A DNA stretch of 64,000 nt from Actinomycetota bacterium (lineage in GTDB: Bacteria > Actinomycetota > Acidimicrobiia > Acidimicrobiales > Microtrichaceae). This document shows positions 11,212 through 20,558 of this stretch, in pieces. Each line of letters begins with the position of its first letter. Position 1 is the stretch's first letter. The notes beneath the pieces were generated by a model. The model made no database searches. It had not been told where the DNA came from and worked only from the letters and a program-made list of their open reading frames with translations. The stretch is from contig JADJBW010000003.1 in assembly GCA_016703525.1 (NCBI GenBank), positions 186,001-250,000 on the forward strand. Direction: 5' to 3'. The position numbers and the translations under genes are program-made.

Positions 11212-12392
11212 GATTCGCGCGCCGGTTCACCGCAACCGGCGTCGTGGTCACGCTGATCGACATCGCCGTGGTGTTCGTCGGCGTCGCGGCGACCGCGTGG
11301 CCCCTTCCCCTCGTCGATGCGATCGCCGTCGCGATCGCGACGTGCGTGTCGTACGCGCTGCATCGGGCGATCTCGTTCGCCGCCGAGCCCGCCCGGCGTT
11401 GGTACCGCGACCTCGCTCACTACCTGCTTGCGGCCGGGATCGCCTTGGCGGTCGACGTCGTGCTGTTCGCCATGCTCACGGCGTCGGTCGATCGGACCGC
11501 CGGCGCCGTGGTCGTCCCGAAGCTGCTCGCGCTGGTCGCGGCGTTTCTGGTGCGGCTGATCTCGTATCGCCGGATGATGTTTCGCGACCTCCGCGAGGCC
11601 CAGGGTCGGCCCGCCGGTCGCCCGGACGCCCCGGGCGAGCTTCGGCTCAGCCTGGTGGTCCCCGCGTTCCGCGAGGAGGACGCGATCGCGTCGACGATCG
11701 CCCGGGTCGAGGCCGGTCTCGGTCACCTGCGCGCGGATGGCGGGTTCGAGTTGATCGTGGTGGACGACGGCTCGCCCGACGAGACCGCTGCGCGTGCGCG
11801 CTCGGCGGGAGCTGACGTGGTGATCGGTCAGCCCCGGAATTCGGGAAAGGGCGCGGCCGTGCGAGCCGGAATGCTCGCGGCGCGCGGCCGAACCGTCGCG
11901 TTCACCGACGCCGACCTGTCGTACTCGCCCGAGCAGGTGGAGGGCCTGATGCGCCAGGTCGAGGCCGGCTGGGATGTCGTGGTCGGCTCGCGCAAGCACA
12001 CCGAAACCCGCACGCTCGTGGCTGCCCGGCGGCTGCGCGAGGTGGGCGGCCGGGTGATCAACGCCTTGACCTCGGCCGTGCTGCTCGGCCAATACCGCGA
12101 CACGCAATGCGGTCTCAAGGCGTTTCGGTCCGATGTCGCTCGCACGATCTTCGCCCGGTCGGTGGTCGACGGCTTCGCGTTCGACATCGAGGTGTTCCAT
12201 CTGGTGGAGCGGTTCCGCTTCACGCTGCTCGAAGTTCCTGTCGACGTGGTGAATTCGTCCACGTCGACGGTGCATGTGGTGCGCGACGCCGGCCGTCTCG
12301 TACGCGATCTGTTCCGCATTCGCTCCGTCGCCCACCAGGGCGGCTACGAGCCATCCTCCGACGACAAAGTAGGGTTCGCCGCGCATGACTGA
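11208..12392 (+). CDS. GtrA-like membrane domain fused to polyprenyl-phosphate GT2 glycosyltransferase
   Basis: 394 residues; ATG at 11208 overlaps the preceding stop. Residues ~1-125 form four transmembrane helices of GtrA type. Residues ~145-370 are a DPM1-like GT2 domain: LSLVVPAFREE, the nucleotide-binding IVVDDGSPDET, the metal site TDADLSYSP and the acceptor-side QCGLKAFR. Such enzymes transfer a sugar from a nucleotide donor (often GDP-mannose) to polyprenyl phosphate, and GtrA domains are thought to move the product across the membrane. In most genomes the two domains are separate or in the opposite order. The overlap with manB, which makes mannose-1-phosphate, supports a mannosyl donor by inference. 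Confidence 0.8.
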   Translation: MRFARRFTATGVVVTLIDIAVVFVGVAATAWPLPLVDAIAVAIATCVSYALHRAISFAAEPARRWYRDLAHYLLAAGIALAVDVVLFAMLTASVDRTAGAVVVPKLLALVAAFLVRLISYRRMMFRDLREAQGRPAGRPDAPGELRLSLVVPAFREEDAIASTIARVEAGLGHLRADGGFELIVVDDGSPDETAARARSAGADVVIGQPRNSGKGAAVRAGMLAARGRTVAFTDADLSYSPEQVEGLMRQVEAGWDVVVGSRKHTETRTLVAARRLREVGGRVINALTSAVLLGQYRDTQCGLKAFRSDVARTIFARSVVDGFAFDIEVFHLVERFRFTLLEVPVDVVNSSTSTVHVVRDAGRLVRDLFRIRSVAHQGGYEPSSDDKVGFAAHD

Positions 12393-13740
12393 TGTGAGGG
12401 ATTTCCAGTCGATCTTCAAGGCATACGACGTCCGCGGGACGGTGCCTGACCAGTTCGACGACGACATGGCCGGGGCGATCGGCGCGGCGTTCGCTCGGTT
12501 CGCTCTCGACGAGGATCCGACGACCGAGCGAGTGCTGGTGGCTCGCGACATGCGGCCGTCGGGTGAGGCGATGGTGCGCCGATTCGCGCAGGGCGCGTGC
12601 AGCCAGGGTGTCGACGTGGTCGACCTCGGGCTCGGTTCGACCGATCTGCTCTACTTCGCGGCCGGCTCGCTCGGCGCGCCGGGTGCGATGTTCACGGCGT
12701 CGCACAACCCGGCGCAGTACAACGGCATCAAGTTCTGCCTGTCGGGAGCACGTCCCGTCGGCGAGGAGTCGGGGCTGTTCACCATCCGCGACCTCGCCGC
12801 CGCCGGCGTCGCGCCGGCCGGCACGCCCGGCACGGTGACCGAACGGGATCTGCTCGCCGAGTTCGCCGATCACGTCCGTTCGTTCGTCGACGTGTCGGTG
12901 CTCAAGCCGCTCAAGGTGGTTGCCGACACGGCGAACGGGATGGGCGGCCTGGTCGTCCCGGCGGTGTTCCAGGCGCTTCCATTCGACCTCGAGGTCATGT
13001 TCGGTGAGCTCGACGGGACGTTCCCGAACCACCCGGCGGATCCGATCCAGCCCGAGAACCAGCGTGACCTCGTCGCACGCGTGCTCGAGGTGGGGGCCGA
13101 TGTCGGCCTCGCTTTCGACGGCGACGCGGACCGCGTGTTCCTGGTCGACGAACAGGGCGTCGGGCTGTCGGGCTCGACGACCACCGCCATCCTCGCGGAC
13201 GCGATCGTGCGCCGCCACGGTGGTGGCAAGGTGGTCCACAACCTGATCTGCTCGAAGGCGGTCGCCGAGGTCGTGCGCGAGGCCGGCGGCGAGCCGGTCC
13301 GGTCGCGAGTCGGGCACAGCTTCATCAAGGCCGTCATGGCCGAGACGGGCGCGGTGTTCGGCGGTGAGCACTCGGCGCACTACTACTTCGCCGACAACTT
13401 CCGTGCCGACTCGGGTCTGATCGCCGCGGTACTGGTGCTCGAGCAGATCTGCCTCGCGGGCGTCGCGCTGTCGGAGCTGCGCAAGCCGTACGAGCGCTAC
13501 GCCGCATCGGGTGAGATCAACACACGGGTCGAGGACACGGCGGTCGTGATCGAGCGGGTTGCCGCGGCCTATCCCGACCTCGCCCAGGACCGGCTGGACG
13601 GCCTGACGGTCGACGGCGGCGACTGGTGGTTCAACCTGCGGGCCTCGAACACCGAGCCGCTGCTGCGCCTGAACCTCGAGGCCGCCACACCCTCCGACGT
13701 GGAACGCCGCGTCGCCGAGGTGCGCGCCCACTTCGGATGA
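12385..13740 (+). CDS. manB: phosphomannomutase / phosphoglucomutase
   Basis: 451 residues, overlapping the previous gene by 8 bases. It belongs to the alpha-D-phosphohexomutase family, which interconverts hexose-6- and hexose-1-phosphates for GDP-mannose and related donors. Visible are the phosphoserine loop TASHNPAQYNGIK (Ser about residue 112), the metal loop DGDADRVF, the sugar-binding EHSAHYYF (GEHS) and the phosphate-binding RASNTEPLLR near the C-terminus. Position next to a mannosyl-type GT2 upstream and TobH-like isomerase downstream matches the mycobacterial manB neighbourhood. Substrate preference for mannose is inferred from context. Confidence 0.9.
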   Translation: MTDVRDFQSIFKAYDVRGTVPDQFDDDMAGAIGAAFARFALDEDPTTERVLVARDMRPSGEAMVRRFAQGACSQGVDVVDLGLGSTDLLYFAAGSLGAPGAMFTASHNPAQYNGIKFCLSGARPVGEESGLFTIRDLAAAGVAPAGTPGTVTERDLLAEFADHVRSFVDVSVLKPLKVVADTANGMGGLVVPAVFQALPFDLEVMFGELDGTFPNHPADPIQPENQRDLVARVLEVGADVGLAFDGDADRVFLVDEQGVGLSGSTTTAILADAIVRRHGGGKVVHNLICSKAVAEVVREAGGEPVRSRVGHSFIKAVMAETGAVFGGEHSAHYYFADNFRADSGLIAAVLVLEQICLAGVALSELRKPYERYAASGEINTRVEDTAVVIERVAAAYPDLAQDRLDGLTVDGGDWWFNLRASNTEPLLRLNLEAATPSDVERRVAEVRAHFG

Positions 13741-13828
13741 CCATCTGGTCGGGCAGCGCGTCACGCTGAATGGTGCCGCGGGGGCGAGACCTTGACGCCT
13801 GGGCACCGTCGCGGCAATCCTGCGCGCC

Positions 13829-14089
13829 ATGCCGTTGTCTGATGAACGCCTGCTCGACTACCTCGCCTGCCCCGAGGACAAGGGGCCGCTCTACTACTTC
13901 GCGGCCGAGAATGGCCTGTACAACCCGCGCCTTCGTCGCTGGTACGACATCCGTGACGGGATCCCGGTCATGCTGATCGACGAGGCGCGCTCGGTCAGCG
14001 CTGCGGAGCACAAAAAGCTCCTCGCCCTGGCTGCCGAGCGCGGGCTCGACGCGGCCGAGCCCGCAGGGTCGGGCGCCGCCGGCGAATGA
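13829..14089 (+). CDS. Trm112 family protein
   Basis: 86 residues. Starts LLDYLACPEDKGPLYY and carries YDIRDGIPVMLIDEAR, both hallmarks of the bacterial Trm112/YcaR family of small beta-rich proteins. The classical second zinc-binding Cys pair is absent, so this copy probably does not hold zinc in the usual way. In actinobacteria the gene normally sits between manB and the TobH-like isomerase, as here. Its role in bacteria is not established; eukaryotic relatives activate methyltransferases. It overlaps the next gene by ATGA. Confidence 0.85.
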   Translation: MPLSDERLLDYLACPEDKGPLYYFAAENGLYNPRLRRWYDIRDGIPVMLIDEARSVSAAEHKKLLALAAERGLDAAEPAGSGAAGE

Positions 14090-15069
14090 GCGGCGCCGCG
14101 GCGGTGGATCCGCTCGACGTTCACGGGGTGGCCGACGCGCTCGCTCGCCGGGCCGACGCGCTCGTCGCCGCTGCCGAACGTGCGGCGGCGGAAACGCCCT
14201 CGCATCCGGTTGGAGCCTTCCGCAGCGCCGCGGTGGTCGTTCCCGACGCGGTCCATGCCCGGAGCCTGATCGACGCGCTCGCGTCGGGGGCGGCCATTCC
14301 GGTGGTGACGGCCACCCGTTCGTTGCCGACGTTCGTCGGAGCCGACGATGTGGTCGTCGTCGTGCGTTCGGGCTCGTGGGATGCATCCGGGCTGATCGGC
14401 ACCGCGAGCGCCCGTGGTGCCCGCGTGGTCGACGTGGTGATCGAGGCGGCGGCGACCCCGCTGCTCGAGTCGCTGCCGACGGCTCTCGCGGCGGTTGCCG
14501 CCCTCGGCCGGGTGGGCGCGGTTCCCGACGGGGCGGGGATCACCGCCCGGGCGATCGAGGTTGCCCGCTCCGCGTTGGCGGCGTCCGCCGAGCGTTCGGC
14601 GACGCTCGACACGCTGGTGCGACGGGTCGGACGCACCTTCCCCCTGGTGCTGGGTGCCGGCGCGTTCGGTGGTGCGGCGGCGGCGCACTGGCAGGCCGCC
14701 GTCAACGTGATGGCCAAGGCGCCCGCACTGGCCGGCGAGGCGCCCGCTGTCTTCCACGACCAGGCCGCCGGGTTCGGCCAGCACGGCGACGTCACCCGGC
14801 AGGTGATCACGCTCGTGGTGCTGCACCACGCCGGTGCGACCCCCGCCGAGGCCGACGCGCTCGACGCGGCCGCCGAGCTGTACGACGAGGTCGTGGCCAG
14901 CGTGCACCACCTCGTTTCCGCGGCGGCTGATCCGGTCGGAGCGCTGGTCGACCTGGCGATGATGGGCGAGGAGTTCGGCCGGCTCGCCGCACGCTCCGCG
15001 AGCGTCGATCCGGGCGTGACGCCCATCACCGATCCGCTGCAGCGCTTCGACGCCTCCACCGAGCCCTGA
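14086..15069 (+). CDS. SIS-domain phosphosugar isomerase, TobH / bifunctional PGI-PMI type
   Basis: 327 residues, very Ala/Val-rich. A Rossmann-like SIS pattern is visible: strand-turn units DDVVVVVRSGSWD and VVDVVIEAA in the first half, LVLGAGAFGGAAAAHWQ (loop plus helix of the second SIS lobe) near residue 190, and the C-terminal QVITLVVLHH strand. Bifunctional phosphoglucose/phosphomannose isomerases would supply mannose-6-phosphate to the adjacent ManB. Mycobacterial TobH occupies the same position between manB and ahcY. The sequence is divergent and catalytic residues are not obvious, so the activity is inferred mainly from position and fold. Confidence 0.6.
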   Translation: MSGAAAVDPLDVHGVADALARRADALVAAAERAAAETPSHPVGAFRSAAVVVPDAVHARSLIDALASGAAIPVVTATRSLPTFVGADDVVVVVRSGSWDASGLIGTASARGARVVDVVIEAAATPLLESLPTALAAVAALGRVGAVPDGAGITARAIEVARSALAASAERSATLDTLVRRVGRTFPLVLGAGAFGGAAAAHWQAAVNVMAKAPALAGEAPAVFHDQAAGFGQHGDVTRQVITLVVLHHAGATPAEADALDAAAELYDEVVASVHHLVSAAADPVGALVDLAMMGEEFGRLAARSASVDPGVTPITDPLQRFDASTEP

Positions 15070-15252
15070 GGCACCGAGCTCCGGGCGGGCGGAGCGCGTG
15101 CGACGTGGGGCCCGCCATCGCCGGCGCGTCGGCATCGCCCGCCGCGCCGGGCGCTACGCTGGGCGGCGCCTCGGGCTGCGCTGTACCCGGTGTCTGATGA
15201 CCCCAGCCCCGCATTCAACCGATCAACCCTGATTTGACGCGGGAGCGCACAG

Positions 15253-16683
15253 ATGGATTTCAAAGTCGCAGACCTGTCCTTGGCCGGATTCGGCCGCAAG
15301 GAGATCGAGCTCGCCGAGCACGAGATGCCCGGCCTCATGGCCACCCGGGCCGAGTTCACCGACGCCCAGCCGCTCAAGGGCGCCCGCATCATGGGCTCCC
15401 TCCACATGACGATTCAGACAGCGGTGCTGATCGAGACGCTCGTGGACCTGGGCGCCGACGTGCGCTGGGTCAGCTGCAACATCTTCTCCACGCAGGATCA
15501 CGCCGCCGCTGCGGTGGTCGTCGGCCCCGACGGCACCCTCGACGATCCCCGCGGCGTGCCGGTGTTCGCCTGGAAGGGCGAGACGCTGGAGGAGTACTGG
15601 TGGTGCACCGATCAGGCGCTGCGCTGGCCCGACGGCGGTGGCCCGAACATGATCCTCGACGACGGCGGCGACGCCACGATGCTCGTGCACAAGGGCACCG
15701 AGTACGAGGCGGCGGGTGCGGTCCCCGCTCCGACCGACGACGACAGCGACGAGTGGAAGGTCGTGCTCGGCCTGCTCACGCGTTCGATCGCCGCCGAACC
15801 CGACCGCTGGACGACGGTCGGCCGGGCGATCCTCGGGGTCACCGAGGAGACCACCACCGGCGTGCATCGCCTGTACCAGATGCAGGAAGCGGGCCAGCTG
15901 CTGTTCCCGGCGATCAACGTGAACGACTCGGTCACGAAGTCGAAGTTCGACAACCTGTACGGCTGTCGCCACAGCCTGATCGACGGCATCAACCGGGCGA
16001 CCGACGTGATGATCGCCGGCAAGGTGGCGCTCGTGTGCGGGTACGGCGATGTGGGCAAGGGGTGCGCGGCGTCGCTGCGCGGCCAGGGCGCTCGGGTGAT
16101 CGTCACCGAGATCGATCCGATCTGCGCATTGCAGGCGGCGATGGAGGGCTATCAGGTCGCCACGCTCGAAGACGTGCTCTCCACCGCCGACATCTTCATC
16201 ACCACCACCGGCAACAAGGGCATCATCTCGGCCGAGCACATGGCGCGGATGAAGCACCAGGCGATCGTCGGCAACATCGGTCACTTCGACAACGAGATCG
16301 ACATGGCCGGGCTCGGGCGCATGAGCGACGTTCGCCGCAACACCATCAAGCCCGGAACCGACGAGTACGTGTTCCCCGACGGCCATTCGGTCATCATGTT
16401 GGCCGAGGGTCGGCTGCTGAACCTCGGCTGCGCCACGGGTCACCCGAGCTTCGTGATGTCGAACAGCTTCACCAATCAGGTGATCGCCCAGATCGAGCTG
16501 TTCACCCGCACCGAGGCCTACCCGCTCGGCGTGTACACGCTTCCGAAGCTGCTCGACGAGAAGGTGGCGCGACTGCACCTCGATGCGCTCGGCGTGAAGC
16601 TCACCAAGCTGACCCAGGAGCAGGCCGACTACATCGGCGTCGGGGTGGACGGCCCGTTCAAGCCCGATCACTACCGGTACTGA
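15253..16683 (+). CDS. ahcY: adenosylhomocysteinase
   Basis: 476 residues, the usual length. The enzyme reversibly splits S-adenosylhomocysteine to adenosine and homocysteine, relieving product inhibition of methyltransferases. Seen: RIMGSLHMTIQTA at the substrate pocket, NVNDSVTKSKFDN with catalytic Lys/Asp, the NAD loop GYGDVGKGCA, NIGHFDNEIDM, and the C-terminal KPDHYRY that reaches into the neighbouring subunit. A weak purine-rich site (gggagcg) precedes the ATG. I looked for an SAH riboswitch in the 180 bases upstream and saw no convincing structure. A strong hairpin follows at 16701. Confidence 0.96.
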   Translation: MDFKVADLSLAGFGRKEIELAEHEMPGLMATRAEFTDAQPLKGARIMGSLHMTIQTAVLIETLVDLGADVRWVSCNIFSTQDHAAAAVVVGPDGTLDDPRGVPVFAWKGETLEEYWWCTDQALRWPDGGGPNMILDDGGDATMLVHKGTEYEAAGAVPAPTDDDSDEWKVVLGLLTRSIAAEPDRWTTVGRAILGVTEETTTGVHRLYQMQEAGQLLFPAINVNDSVTKSKFDNLYGCRHSLIDGINRATDVMIAGKVALVCGYGDVGKGCAASLRGQGARVIVTEIDPICALQAAMEGYQVATLEDVLSTADIFITTTGNKGIISAEHMARMKHQAIVGNIGHFDNEIDMAGLGRMSDVRRNTIKPGTDEYVFPDGHSVIMLAEGRLLNLGCATGHPSFVMSNSFTNQVIAQIELFTRTEAYPLGVYTLPKLLDEKVARLHLDALGVKLTKLTQEQADYIGVGVDGPFKPDHYRY

Positions 16684-16700
16684 GCGCCGCCCTGCGGGCG

Positions 16701-16731
16701 CCCGCGTCCCCGTCTGGTTCGGGGATGCGGG
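16701..16731 (+). terminator. 12-bp hairpin downstream of ahcY
   Basis: Stem cccgcgtccccg / cggggatgcggg (one G-T pair) with a 7-base loop, 17 bases after the ahcY stop. There is no T-run, as is common for actinobacterial terminators. Confidence 0.55.
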
Positions 16732-16857
16732 CGAGCGTGCTCCGCCAAGAATCCGCCGGCGCCACGTTTGGATCGGAGCGCCCCGGCCGTAGCCTGAGTA
16801 ACCTCGCCTGTCGAGCGTGGTCGTTTCGGCCCTCGCTCTCACCACTGAGGAGGGACC

Positions 16858-18025
16858 ATGAAGCGAGGATTCGCCGTTGTGATCGGCGTACTCGGGATTG
16901 CCGGCGCCGCGTGTGTGCCGGATCCGAACGGCACGACCACCACGACCACCACGACGCCTGGGGGGTCGAACACCGCGCCGGCGATCGCGTCGTTCGCCCC
17001 CGACGCGTGCGTCGGCCCCGGCGCCGTTGACCACGGCGTTCCGCTGGACGATTTCCGATGCCGATGGAGACCCCCTCACCTGCTCGCTCGATACGAACGA
17101 CAACGGCGTGGTCGACATCAACATCCCGAACTGCACCTCGTCGTCGATCCGGTCCTTCACCTACGCCGGCTCCGAGCTCGGCACGATCACCGCTCGGCTG
17201 ACGGTGAGCGACGGCCAGTCGTCGACCGCAGCGACGACAACCGTCTCGGTGTCGTCGGCGTCGAGCGACCAGTTCGACATCACGCTTCGCCTCGCCGCGG
17301 GAATGACCGCCACTCAGCAGGCGGCGTTCACCGATGCGGCCGCCCGGTGGAGCGACATCATCCGCACGGGCCTCGCTCCGGTCACGGTCAACCTGCCTGC
17401 GGACGCTTGCGGCACGGGCGCCCCGGCGTTCATCGGTTCGATCGACGACGTGATGATCGACGCGGCGGTGACGCCGATCGACGGCGTGGGCAGCATCCTC
17501 GGCTCGGCAGGCCCCTGCTACACCCGATCGAGCAACGGTCTGCCGGTGTACGGCGTCATGAAGTTCGACTCGGCCGATATCGCCTCCCTCGAGGCCGGCG
17601 GTCAACTCGATGAGGTCATCCTCCACGAGATGGGCCATGTGCTCGGCATCGGCACGGTGTGGGACTCGAAGGTCACGGGCCTCGGCGGCAGCGACCCCGA
17701 GTACACCGGGCAGATCGCCGTCGGCACCTACCAGGCGATCGGCGGCGGATCGACCGTCCCGGTCGAGAACACCGGTGGTGCGGGCACCCGCGACGGTCAC
17801 TGGCGTGAGGCCACGTTCGACAACGAGCTGATGACCGGCTGGCTCGATGCGGGCTACAACCCGCTCAGCAAGATCACGATCGGCGCGCTGTCCGACCTCG
17901 GCTACGGCGTCACGCTCAACGTCGCCGATCCGTACGGTGTGCCGCTGCTGCGCAGCTCGAATGCGGTTGAGGATCACGACGAGGACTTCCACCTCACGAC
18001 CCTGAAGCCGATCGGCTCCCTGTAG
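16858..18025 (+). CDS. leishmanolysin-type secreted zinc metalloprotease (apparent frameshift)
   Basis: ATG at 16858 after a gaggagg ribosome-binding site; signal peptide with a Cys at position 21 (GIAGAAC), a possible though imperfect lipobox. A Thr run and Ig-like domain follow. The frame must change between about 16995 and 17020 (C-runs gccccc and ggcccc) to continue with LTTAFRWTISDADGDPL. Downstream the domain is intact: FDITLRLAAGM, then HEMGHVLGIGTVW (HExxHxxGxxH-type site, third ligand not assigned), and the C-terminal LSKITIGALSDLGYGV common to bacterial leishmanolysin-like enzymes. About 388 residues when joined. The break in a C-run suggests a sequencing error. Probably an extracellular protease of unknown substrate. 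Confidence 0.8.
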
Positions 18026-18036
18026 ACGCCGCTGCC

Positions 18037-18084
18037 GATCCCCGGGGTTCTCGCCGACGATGGTCGCGTGGAACCCCGGGGATC
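18037..18084 (+). terminator. perfect 14-bp inverted repeat between protease and SDR genes
   Basis: gatccccggggttc at 18037-18050 and its exact complement at 18071-18084 with a 20-base loop, starting 11 bases after the protease stop. A bidirectional or unidirectional terminator is the simplest reading; no T-run follows. Confidence 0.5.
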
Positions 18085-18133
18085 TGCGCGCCCCTATGCT
18101 CCGCGTTTCGATCGCGATCCCAGGGGGGACGGC

Positions 18134-18997
18134 ATGGACTCATTCGACGGCAAGGTGGGCGTGGTCACGGGCGCGGCGAGCGGCATCGGCCGAGCGCTCG
18201 CGGCCGGGCTCGCGGCGGAAGGTATGCGACTCGTCCTGGCCGATGTCGAGGCATCGGCGCTCGACGCCGCCGTCGAGCAGTTCCGCTCCGCCGGTCACAC
18301 CGTCGAGGGCGTCGTGGCCGACGTGTCGGATCGGGCGCAGGTCGAGGCCGTCGCGGCGGTGGCGATCGATCGCTTCGGCGCACTCCACTTCGCGGCGAAC
18401 AACGCCGGGGTGGCCATCGGCGGTCCCGCCTGGGAGCTCACCGAGGCCGATTGGCAGTGGGTCCTGGGCGTCGATCTGTGGGGCGTGATCCACGGCGTGA
18501 GCGTGTTCACCCCGCTCATCATCGAGGCGGGTGGTGGTCACATCGTGAACACCGCGTCGATGGCGGGCCTCACGTCCACGCCGTTCATGGCGCCGTACAA
18601 CGTCGCGAAGCACGGCGTGGTGACGCTGTCGGAGACGCTGGCGCTCGAACTGGCGATGCTGGCGCCGACGGTCGGCGTGACCGTCGTGTGTCCGGGCTGG
18701 GTGAAGACCGGGATCAATCGCTCGGAGCGCAACCGGCGCGATGACGGCGCCGCCGCAGACGCCGAGCCGGCCGCGGACGGGGCCGTGGCGGGCGGGATCG
18801 ACCTGCGTTCGACGATCGACGGGCTGATCGCGACCGGTCTCGACCCCGACGATGTGGCCGCCCAGGTGATCGATGCGGTGCACACTCGGCGGTTCTCGGT
18901 GCTGACCCACGCCGGCTGGTCGTCGCTGGTGACACGGCGGGCGGAACGCCTGGTGTCGGGGGACCAGCCCGAACTGGTGCTTCCCGCGAACGATTGA
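18134..18997 (+). CDS. short-chain dehydrogenase/reductase
   Basis: 287 residues; the ATG at 18134 follows agggggga, and the fold begins directly after it. Classical SDR motifs: TGAASGIG cofactor loop, DVSD, NNAG, a catalytic Ser in VNTASM and YNVAK (catalytic Tyr and Lys), and PGWVKT. An Ala/Asp-rich insertion near residue 200 replaces the usual substrate loop. It is an NAD(P)(H)-dependent oxidoreductase; the substrate cannot be told. It stands alone between an inverted repeat and the comF block. Confidence 0.88.
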   Translation: MDSFDGKVGVVTGAASGIGRALAAGLAAEGMRLVLADVEASALDAAVEQFRSAGHTVEGVVADVSDRAQVEAVAAVAIDRFGALHFAANNAGVAIGGPAWELTEADWQWVLGVDLWGVIHGVSVFTPLIIEAGGGHIVNTASMAGLTSTPFMAPYNVAKHGVVTLSETLALELAMLAPTVGVTVVCPGWVKTGINRSERNRRDDGAAADAEPAADGAVAGGIDLRSTIDGLIATGLDPDDVAAQVIDAVHTRRFSVLTHAGWSSLVTRRAERLVSGDQPELVLPAND

Positions 18998-19063
18998 CCG
19001 GCGCCGCGCCGGCGGTTTCAGGCGCTCCGGGTGGCTGTCGGTGGTCCCTCGTAGGGTCGCCGT

Positions 19064-19726
19064 GTGCTGTTGCCACGTCGCTGCCCGCTGTGTCTTCGCC
19101 CCGGTCCGGCCCCGTGCGACCGATGCGCGGCCGGCGTCCCGCGGGCGGTTCCGGCGCCCGCCCCGCCGGGTTGCGACGACGCCCTCGCGCTGTTCGCGTA
19201 CGCGGGCGAGGGCCGTCGGCTCATCACCTCGTTGAAGTTCGGGAACCATCGCGACGGCGTGCCCCGGCTCGGCGCGGCGCTCGCAGCCACGGTTCCGGGT
19301 CGTCCCGACGTGGTCACCTGGGTGCCGACCACGGCGCATCGCCGCCGCGAGCGCGGGTTCGATCACGCCGAGGTCCTCGCACGGGCGGTTGCTCGACGGC
19401 TCGGGTGCCCGGCCCGCCGGCTGCTCCGGCGATGCGACGAGGGCCACCAGACCGGCCGCAACCGAGCGGAGCGTCGCGTGGGCCCCAGTCTTGCGCCGCG
19501 CCACCGCTGTCCGTCGACGGTGCTGGTCGTCGACGACGTGTGGACGACGGGAAGTTCGCTCTCCGCGGCGGCGGACGCGCTGCGGTCCGTGGGAGCGCAG
19601 ATCGTGTTGGCGCGCACACTCGCGATGACGCCTCCTCCGGCTACCGTCGGACGTGAGGAGTCCATTGCCGAGTCCGCCGGACCCGGGTCCCCACCATATG
19701 GAGGCCAAGCGTGCAGATTAGGGTGA
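19064..19726 (+). CDS. comF: ComF family phosphoribosyltransferase-like protein
   Basis: 220 residues, GTG start. N-terminal zinc-finger cysteines CPLC and CDRC, the ComF motif LKFGNHRDG, and the phosphoribosyltransferase loop VLVVDDVWTTGSSL. ComF proteins are linked to DNA uptake or DNA metabolism in bacteria with competence systems; here it sits directly upstream of and overlapping hpf, the usual actinobacterial arrangement. The last ~35 residues are not conserved-looking and run across the hpf start. Confidence 0.85.
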   Translation: MLLPRRCPLCLRPGPAPCDRCAAGVPRAVPAPAPPGCDDALALFAYAGEGRRLITSLKFGNHRDGVPRLGAALAATVPGRPDVVTWVPTTAHRRRERGFDHAEVLARAVARRLGCPARRLLRRCDEGHQTGRNRAERRVGPSLAPRHRCPSTVLVVDDVWTTGSSLSAAADALRSVGAQIVLARTLAMTPPPATVGREESIAESAGPGSPPYGGQACRLG

Positions 19727-20422
19727 GCACTCGCCACACCGATGTCGCCAAGGGCGACAAGGACCTCATCGTCGAAAAGCTGACTCGTCTCGGGAGCAAG
19801 TACCTCGAGATGGACAGCGCGGAGGTCCACTTCTCCCAAGAGCGCAACCCGCGCATTCAGGACAAGGAGGTGTGCGAGGTCACCCTCAACGGGCAGGGCC
19901 ATCACGTGCGGTGTACCGCAAACGGGCCCGATCCCCTGACTGCGGTCGACCGGGCGATCGACAAGCTCGAGAACAAGCTGCACAAGCTCAAGACCAAGCT
20001 GTCGACGCACCGCACCCACCGCGACGTCACCAAGGCCAAGATGTGGGCGCGGGCCCGGTCCGACGCAGACGACCTCGCAGCCGTGTTGCTCGAGGAATCC
20101 GCGGCCGCCGTGGATGGGGCGATCGCGGTCGACGACACCGACACCGACGCCGACACGGCTCCGGTCGGTGCGTTCGAGTTCCCGGTCACGACCACGGCCG
20201 ACGAGGTTGCCCAGGCGAGCGACGAGGCGGTCGCGCTGGTCGCGTCGTATCGCATCGTGAAGATGAAGCGCGTCGAGCGCGAAACGCTCACGCCGCTCGA
20301 CGCCGCAATGCGGATGGACCTCGTGGAGCACGCCTTCTTCTTCTTCACGAGCGTCGAGACGGGTCGCCGCGGTCGTCTATCGCCGAGCCGACGGCGACAT
20401 TGGCCTGATCGATCAGGACTGA
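19711..20422 (+). CDS. hpf: long-form ribosome hibernation promoting factor (apparent frameshift at the C-terminus)
   Basis: GTG at 19711 inside the end of comF. N-terminal HPF/RaiA domain (MQIRVSTRHTDV, KLTRLGSKYLEMDSAEVHF) that sits in the 30S decoding region, then a variable acidic linker and the C-terminal dimerisation domain that pairs ribosomes into 100S particles. The C-domain runs RMDLVEHAFFFFTSVETGR and then changes frame at about 20361-20372, continuing AAVVYRRADGDIGLIDQD to the TGA at 20420-20422. About 236 residues when joined. The rest is intact, so an assembly indel is likely. Two consecutive hairpins follow before secA. Confidence 0.88.
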
Positions 20423-20429
20423 CCGATCA

Positions 20430-20457
20430 CGGTCGATCGGTCACGACCGATCGACCG
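20430..20457 (+). terminator. first of two hairpins between hpf and secA
   Basis: Perfect 12-bp stem cggtcgatcggt / accgatcgaccg with loop cacg, beginning 8 bases after the hpf stop. Confidence 0.55.
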
Positions 20458-20474
20458 GTGCAGGTCGTGCTGGC

Positions 20475-20512
20475 GCCGGTCGGGCGGGTCGCCGAGACCC
20501 CGCCCGACCGGC
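20475..20512 (+). terminator. second hairpin between hpf and secA
   Basis: Perfect 14-bp GC-rich stem gccggtcgggcggg / cccgcccgaccggc with a 10-base loop. With the hairpin at 20430 it forms a tandem arrangement upstream of secA. Confidence 0.55.
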
Positions 20513-20552
20513 TGGGCGAACCTGCCTGACGAGTTCGGGCGAATTGGGCCGG

Positions 20553-20558
20553 TAGGCT
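20553..20558 (+). promoter_or_regulatory. candidate -10 element of secA
   Basis: TAGGCT ten bases before the secA ATG, after the tandem hairpins. No good -35 hexamer at standard spacing, so this is tentative. Confidence 0.3.

Noticed and set aside
15070..15252. possible SAH riboswitch upstream of ahcY
   Set aside because: No matching conserved core or pseudoknot-like pairing could be traced by eye; only a weak purine-rich site is present.
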